Assembly: GCA_017450425.1 (NCBI GenBank)
Contig: JAFSUV010000107.1
Coordinates: 1 to 8,129, forward strand
Source of the DNA: Kiritimatiellia bacterium
Lineage (GTDB): Bacteria; Verrucomicrobiota; Kiritimatiellia; RFP12; UBA3636
Reading direction: 5' to 3'
DNA: 8,129 nt
How positions within the stretch are numbered: position 1 is the stretch's first letter; each line of letters begins with the position of its first letter. Made by a program: the position numbers and the translations under genes. The notes below the pieces were generated by a model. It was given only the letters and a program-made list of their open reading frames with translations, had not been told where the DNA came from and did not search any database. This document shows positions 6,215 through 8,129 of this stretch, in pieces.

Positions 6215-6709
6215 ATGCCAAACGAAAACAGTCACGGTGCCGCCCGGGAGCGGCGGCGCGGTTCGCTGACGCTTCTGGGGGCGGCGGCGACGAAGTACCC
6301 GGAGTCCTACGATCCCGCGATTCTCGAAAAGTTCGAGAACCTCCACCCGGACGGCGACACCGTCGTGTCGCTGCGCTGCCCGGAGTTCACCACCCTTTGC
6401 CCGATAACCGGCCAGCCGGATTTCGGCGAGCTGCGCATCCGCTACGTGCCGGGCAGGTGGCTCGTCGAGAGCAAGTCGCTCAAGCTGTACCTCTTTTCCT
6501 TCCGCAACCACGGGGATTTCCACGAGGACGTCTGCAATGTCGTCATGGAGGATCTGCGCTCGCTGCTCCAGCCGAAGTACATCGAGGTCGCGGGTCTGTT
6601 CCGTCCGCGCGGCGGCATCGCCATCCACCCGCTTGCGGCGTGGGCGGCGCCGGACGGCGCCTACGAATGGCTGCTGCGCGAAGCGCGCTTGCGCTTCGAC
6701 GTGTCGTAG
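6215..6709 (+). CDS. queF: NADPH-dependent preQ1 synthase (7-cyano-7-deazaguanine reductase), short form
   Basis: The 164-residue protein matches the unimodular, B. subtilis-type QueF over its full length. QueF reduces the nitrile of preQ0 to the amine preQ1 with two NADPH, a cytosolic step towards queuosine in tRNA. FTTLCPITGQPDF (58-70) carries Cys62, the nucleophile that forms the thioimide with preQ0, and Asp69, the proton donor. ESKSLKLYLFSFRNHGDFHE (85-104) contains the QueF signature ESKS and His103/Glu104 for substrate binding. FRPRGGIAIHP follows near 129-139. The N-terminal tail (RERRRGSLTLLG) is usual for the short type. The ATG at 6215 gives the normal family length; the frame extends to 6125 but would add a non-homologous Pro/Arg-rich stretch. 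It is divergent from the TPR gene and convergent with cpaF, so probably monocistronic. No other queuosine gene is in the window, and I found no preQ1 riboswitch consensus upstream. Confidence 0.96.
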   Translation: MPNENSHGAARERRRGSLTLLGAAATKYPESYDPAILEKFENLHPDGDTVVSLRCPEFTTLCPITGQPDFGELRIRYVPGRWLVESKSLKLYLFSFRNHGDFHEDVCNVVMEDLRSLLQPKYIEVAGLFRPRGGIAIHPLAAWAAPDGAYEWLLREARLRFDVS

Positions 6710-6711
6710 GC

Positions 6712-6746
6712 GCGCGCGCCGCGCGTGCGCCCCGTGCGGCGCGCGC
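6712..6746. terminator. Long GC hairpin between convergent queF and cpaF
   Basis: Bases 6712-6725 pair with 6733-6746 in a 14-bp stem with a single G-T wobble and a 7-base loop. The outer ten pairs (GCGCGCGCCG against CGGCGCGCGC) are perfect. It begins three bases after the queF stop and ends 27 bases from the cpaF stop. A hairpin between two converging genes suggests a bidirectional transcription barrier or 3'-end stabiliser. Neither side has a T run, so it is not a classical intrinsic terminator. Confidence 0.45.
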
Positions 6747-6752
6747 CGCGGC

Positions 6753-6768
6753 TTGCGCCTTTGCGCCT
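6753..6768. repeat. Tandem duplication of an 8-bp unit
   Basis: TTGCGCCT occurs twice in direct succession (6753-6760 and 6761-6768) in the spacer between queF and cpaF. It is probably a slippage product. I see no functional signal in it. Confidence 0.5.
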
Positions 6769-6773
6769 CGGAT

Positions 6774-8129
6774 TCAGTTTTTGGGTGCCGGCTTCGAGAA
6801 AACCGAAATGTCCAGCGGGATTCCGCGCGCTTCGAGATCGGAGTAGAAGGTCGGGATCGCGCCGGTCGGCTCGAAGACGCCGATGACGTTGCCGTTTGCG
6901 CCGACGCCGGTCTGGCGGAACTCGAACAGATCCTGCATCGTGATTTGGGTGCCTTCGAGGCCGGTGAGTTCGGAAATGCAGGTTATCTTGCGCGTGCCGT
7001 CCGGCATCCGCGCCTCGTGCACCACGATGTCCACCGCCGAGGCGATTTGTTCGCGGATCGCGCGCGACGGCAATTCGAGGCCCGACATGAGAACCATCGT
7101 TTCGAGCCTCGAAATCACGTCGCGCGGCGAATTGGCGTGCACCGTGGTGAGCGAGCCGTCGTGCCCCGTGTTCATCGCCTGTAGCATGTCCAGCGCTTCG
7201 CCGCCGCGGCATTCGCCCACGATTATGCGGTCCGGCCGCATTCGCAGCGCGTTGCGCACGAGGTCGCGGATCGTCACGGCGCCGCGGCCCTCCAGATTCG
7301 GCGGGCGCGCCTCGAGGCGCACGAGATGCGGCTGCGAGAGCCGCAGTTCGGCCGCGTCTTCGATCGTCAGGATGCGCTCGGTGGCCGGGATGTAGGTCGA
7401 AAGCACGTTGAGGAGCGTCGTTTTGCCCGACCCTGTGCCGCCGGAAACGATGATGTTTTTCCTTGCCAGCACGCAGGTTTCGAGAAACTCCGCCATTTGA
7501 GGCGTGAGCGTCCCCTTCGCCACCAGATCTGCGGCGAAAAGGCGTTTGCGCGCGAATTTCCTGATCGTGACGCACGGGCCGACGAGCGAGAGGGGATGGA
7601 TGACCACGTTTACGCGCGAGCCGTCCGGCAGGCGGGCGTCAACATACGGCTGCGATTCGTCGATGCGCCTTCCGAGCGGGGACACGATGCGCTCGATGGC
7701 CGCGAGGAGCGTCGCTTCGTCCGAAAACGTCCGCTCGGTTTTTTCGAGCTTTCCGCCGCGCTCCACGTAAACGTCGCGCGGGCCGTTCACCATGATTTCC
7801 GACACGGTGTCGTCGGCCAGCAGCGCTTCAAGCGGGCCGAGGCCCAGCGCTTCCGCGAGGATTTCGCGCTGGATGGCGTCTTCGTCGATGCCCGGCGGCA
7901 GCCGGTCGCGGACTTCTTCCACGATGGCGGCGAGGGTGTCGCCAGCGCGCTTCTTGAGCTCGTCCGGGCCGATCCGCGACGCCGCGAGGCGCTTTATGTC
8001 GAGCCTCTCCACCAGCGCTTCGTGCAGCTGCTTTTTGACGGAGCGCGTTTCTTCGTCCTCCTGCGGCGGCGCTGGCGGCGCGGCTTCGCCGCCGGCCGGC
8101 GCGGGCGGGGTGGCCTCTTCCGCGGGGAC
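6774..8129 (-). CDS. cpaF: CpaF/TadA-type secretion ATPase of a Tad/Flp pilus system (5' truncated)
   Basis: The frame is open from the right edge to a TGA at 6774-6776, showing 451 residues. CpaF/TadA hexamers power assembly of Flp/Tad (type IVc) pili at the cytoplasmic membrane. Visible order: a Pro/Ala/Glu-rich linker (about 1-26), the CpaF N-terminal helix block (KKQLHEALVERLDIKRL, about 30-46), the N-terminal domain with LADDTVSEIMVNGP (about 104-117), Walker A GGTGSGKT (230-237), the Asp box TIEDAAEL (255-262), Walker B RIIVGECRGGEALDM (301-315) and the His box TTVHAN (328-333). All ATPase motifs are intact. A GTG at 8012 could be taken as the start but would cut the conserved LHEALVERLD helix, so the gene almost surely continues past the edge. 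The next gene downstream is the opposing queF, so tadB/tadC do not follow as they often do. Other GspE-superfamily ATPases are less likely because the sequence is collinear with CpaF. Confidence 0.93.
   Translation of the reverse strand, partial: VPAEEATPPAPAGGEAAPPAPPQEDEETRSVKKQLHEALVERLDIKRLAASRIGPDELKKRAGDTLAAIVEEVRDRLPPGIDEDAIQREILAEALGLGPLEALLADDTVSEIMVNGPRDVYVERGGKLEKTERTFSDEATLLAAIERIVSPLGRRIDESQPYVDARLPDGSRVNVVIHPLSLVGPCVTIRKFARKRLFAADLVAKGTLTPQMAEFLETCVLARKNIIVSGGTGSGKTTLLNVLSTYIPATERILTIEDAAELRLSQPHLVRLEARPPNLEGRGAVTIRDLVRNALRMRPDRIIVGECRGGEALDMLQAMNTGHDGSLTTVHANSPRDVISRLETMVLMSGLELPSRAIREQIASAVDIVVHEARMPDGTRKITCISELTGLEGTQITMQDLFEFRQTGVGANGNVIGVFEPTGAIPTFYSDLEARGIPLDISVFSKPAPKN

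Noticed and set aside
6031..6216. N-terminal extension of the TPR protein to 6216
   Set aside because: The extra residues are Pro/Arg/Gly-rich, would include translated promoter and terminator hairpin, and the ATG at 6030 has its own AGGA site.
2872..6846. A 1324-codon open frame on the + strand antisense to the middle block
   Set aside because: It runs opposite to real genes and then out of frame through queF. Its composition is low-complexity Arg/Ala/His/Val and no family is recognisable; it is a GC-driven shadow.
8010..8012. GTG at 8012 as the start of cpaF
   Set aside because: The upstream codons encode the conserved CpaF N-terminal helix in frame with no stop before the edge, so this codon is an internal valine.

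Overview
The window is about 8.1 kb of GC-rich, gene-dense bacterial DNA. It holds one truncated gene at each edge and six complete genes between them. The organism looks like a diderm: it has a lipoprotein signal with a LysM domain, a BatD-type periplasmic protein and a Tad/Flp pilus ATPase. This mixture, with soluble TPR proteins and Pro/Ala-rich linkers, would fit the Planctomycetes-Verrucomicrobia-Lentisphaerae-Kiritimatiellae group. That placement is a guess from gene content; no marker gene here fixes the taxonomy. There are no tRNA or rRNA genes, CRISPR arrays, transposases or phage genes, and no clear sign of horizontal transfer.

Left block (1-2239, + strand): a tightly packed run of three genes. 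First comes the 3' end of a membrane protein that resembles the tail of a BatE-type protein. An 11-bp overlap leads into a BatD-like secreted protein (GTG start with a strong Shine-Dalgarno) that ends in a bacterial SH3 domain. Eleven bases later is a 10-TM EamA/DMT-type transporter. The first two are probably the end of a Bat (aerotolerance-type) operon lying upstream of the window.

Middle block (2236-6030, - strand): in transcription order, a cytoplasmic TPR protein, a LysM lipoprotein 12 bp behind it, and after a 78-bp spacer a PutP-type Na+/proline symporter. putP meets the transporter tail to tail, and both stop codons lie in one CTAG. The TPR gene has a well-formed sigma70-like promoter, but an 8-bp hairpin followed by six T residues lies between promoter and start codon. 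This suggests premature termination (attenuation) or a short RNA.

Right block (6202-8129): queF (preQ1 synthase, queuosine pathway) runs on the + strand, divergent from the TPR gene. It has a TATACT box only 7 nt before its ATG and no Shine-Dalgarno, so its mRNA may be leaderless. A 14-bp GC hairpin separates it from a convergent CpaF/TadA-type secretion ATPase. That ATPase stays open through the right edge with a Pro/Ala-rich N-terminal linker.

No single unprecedented multi-gene system is obvious. The points most worth a second look are the terminator inside the TPR leader, the possible shift of an SH3 domain from BatE to BatD, the TPR/LysM pair of unknown function, and the hidden N-terminus of the CpaF protein.
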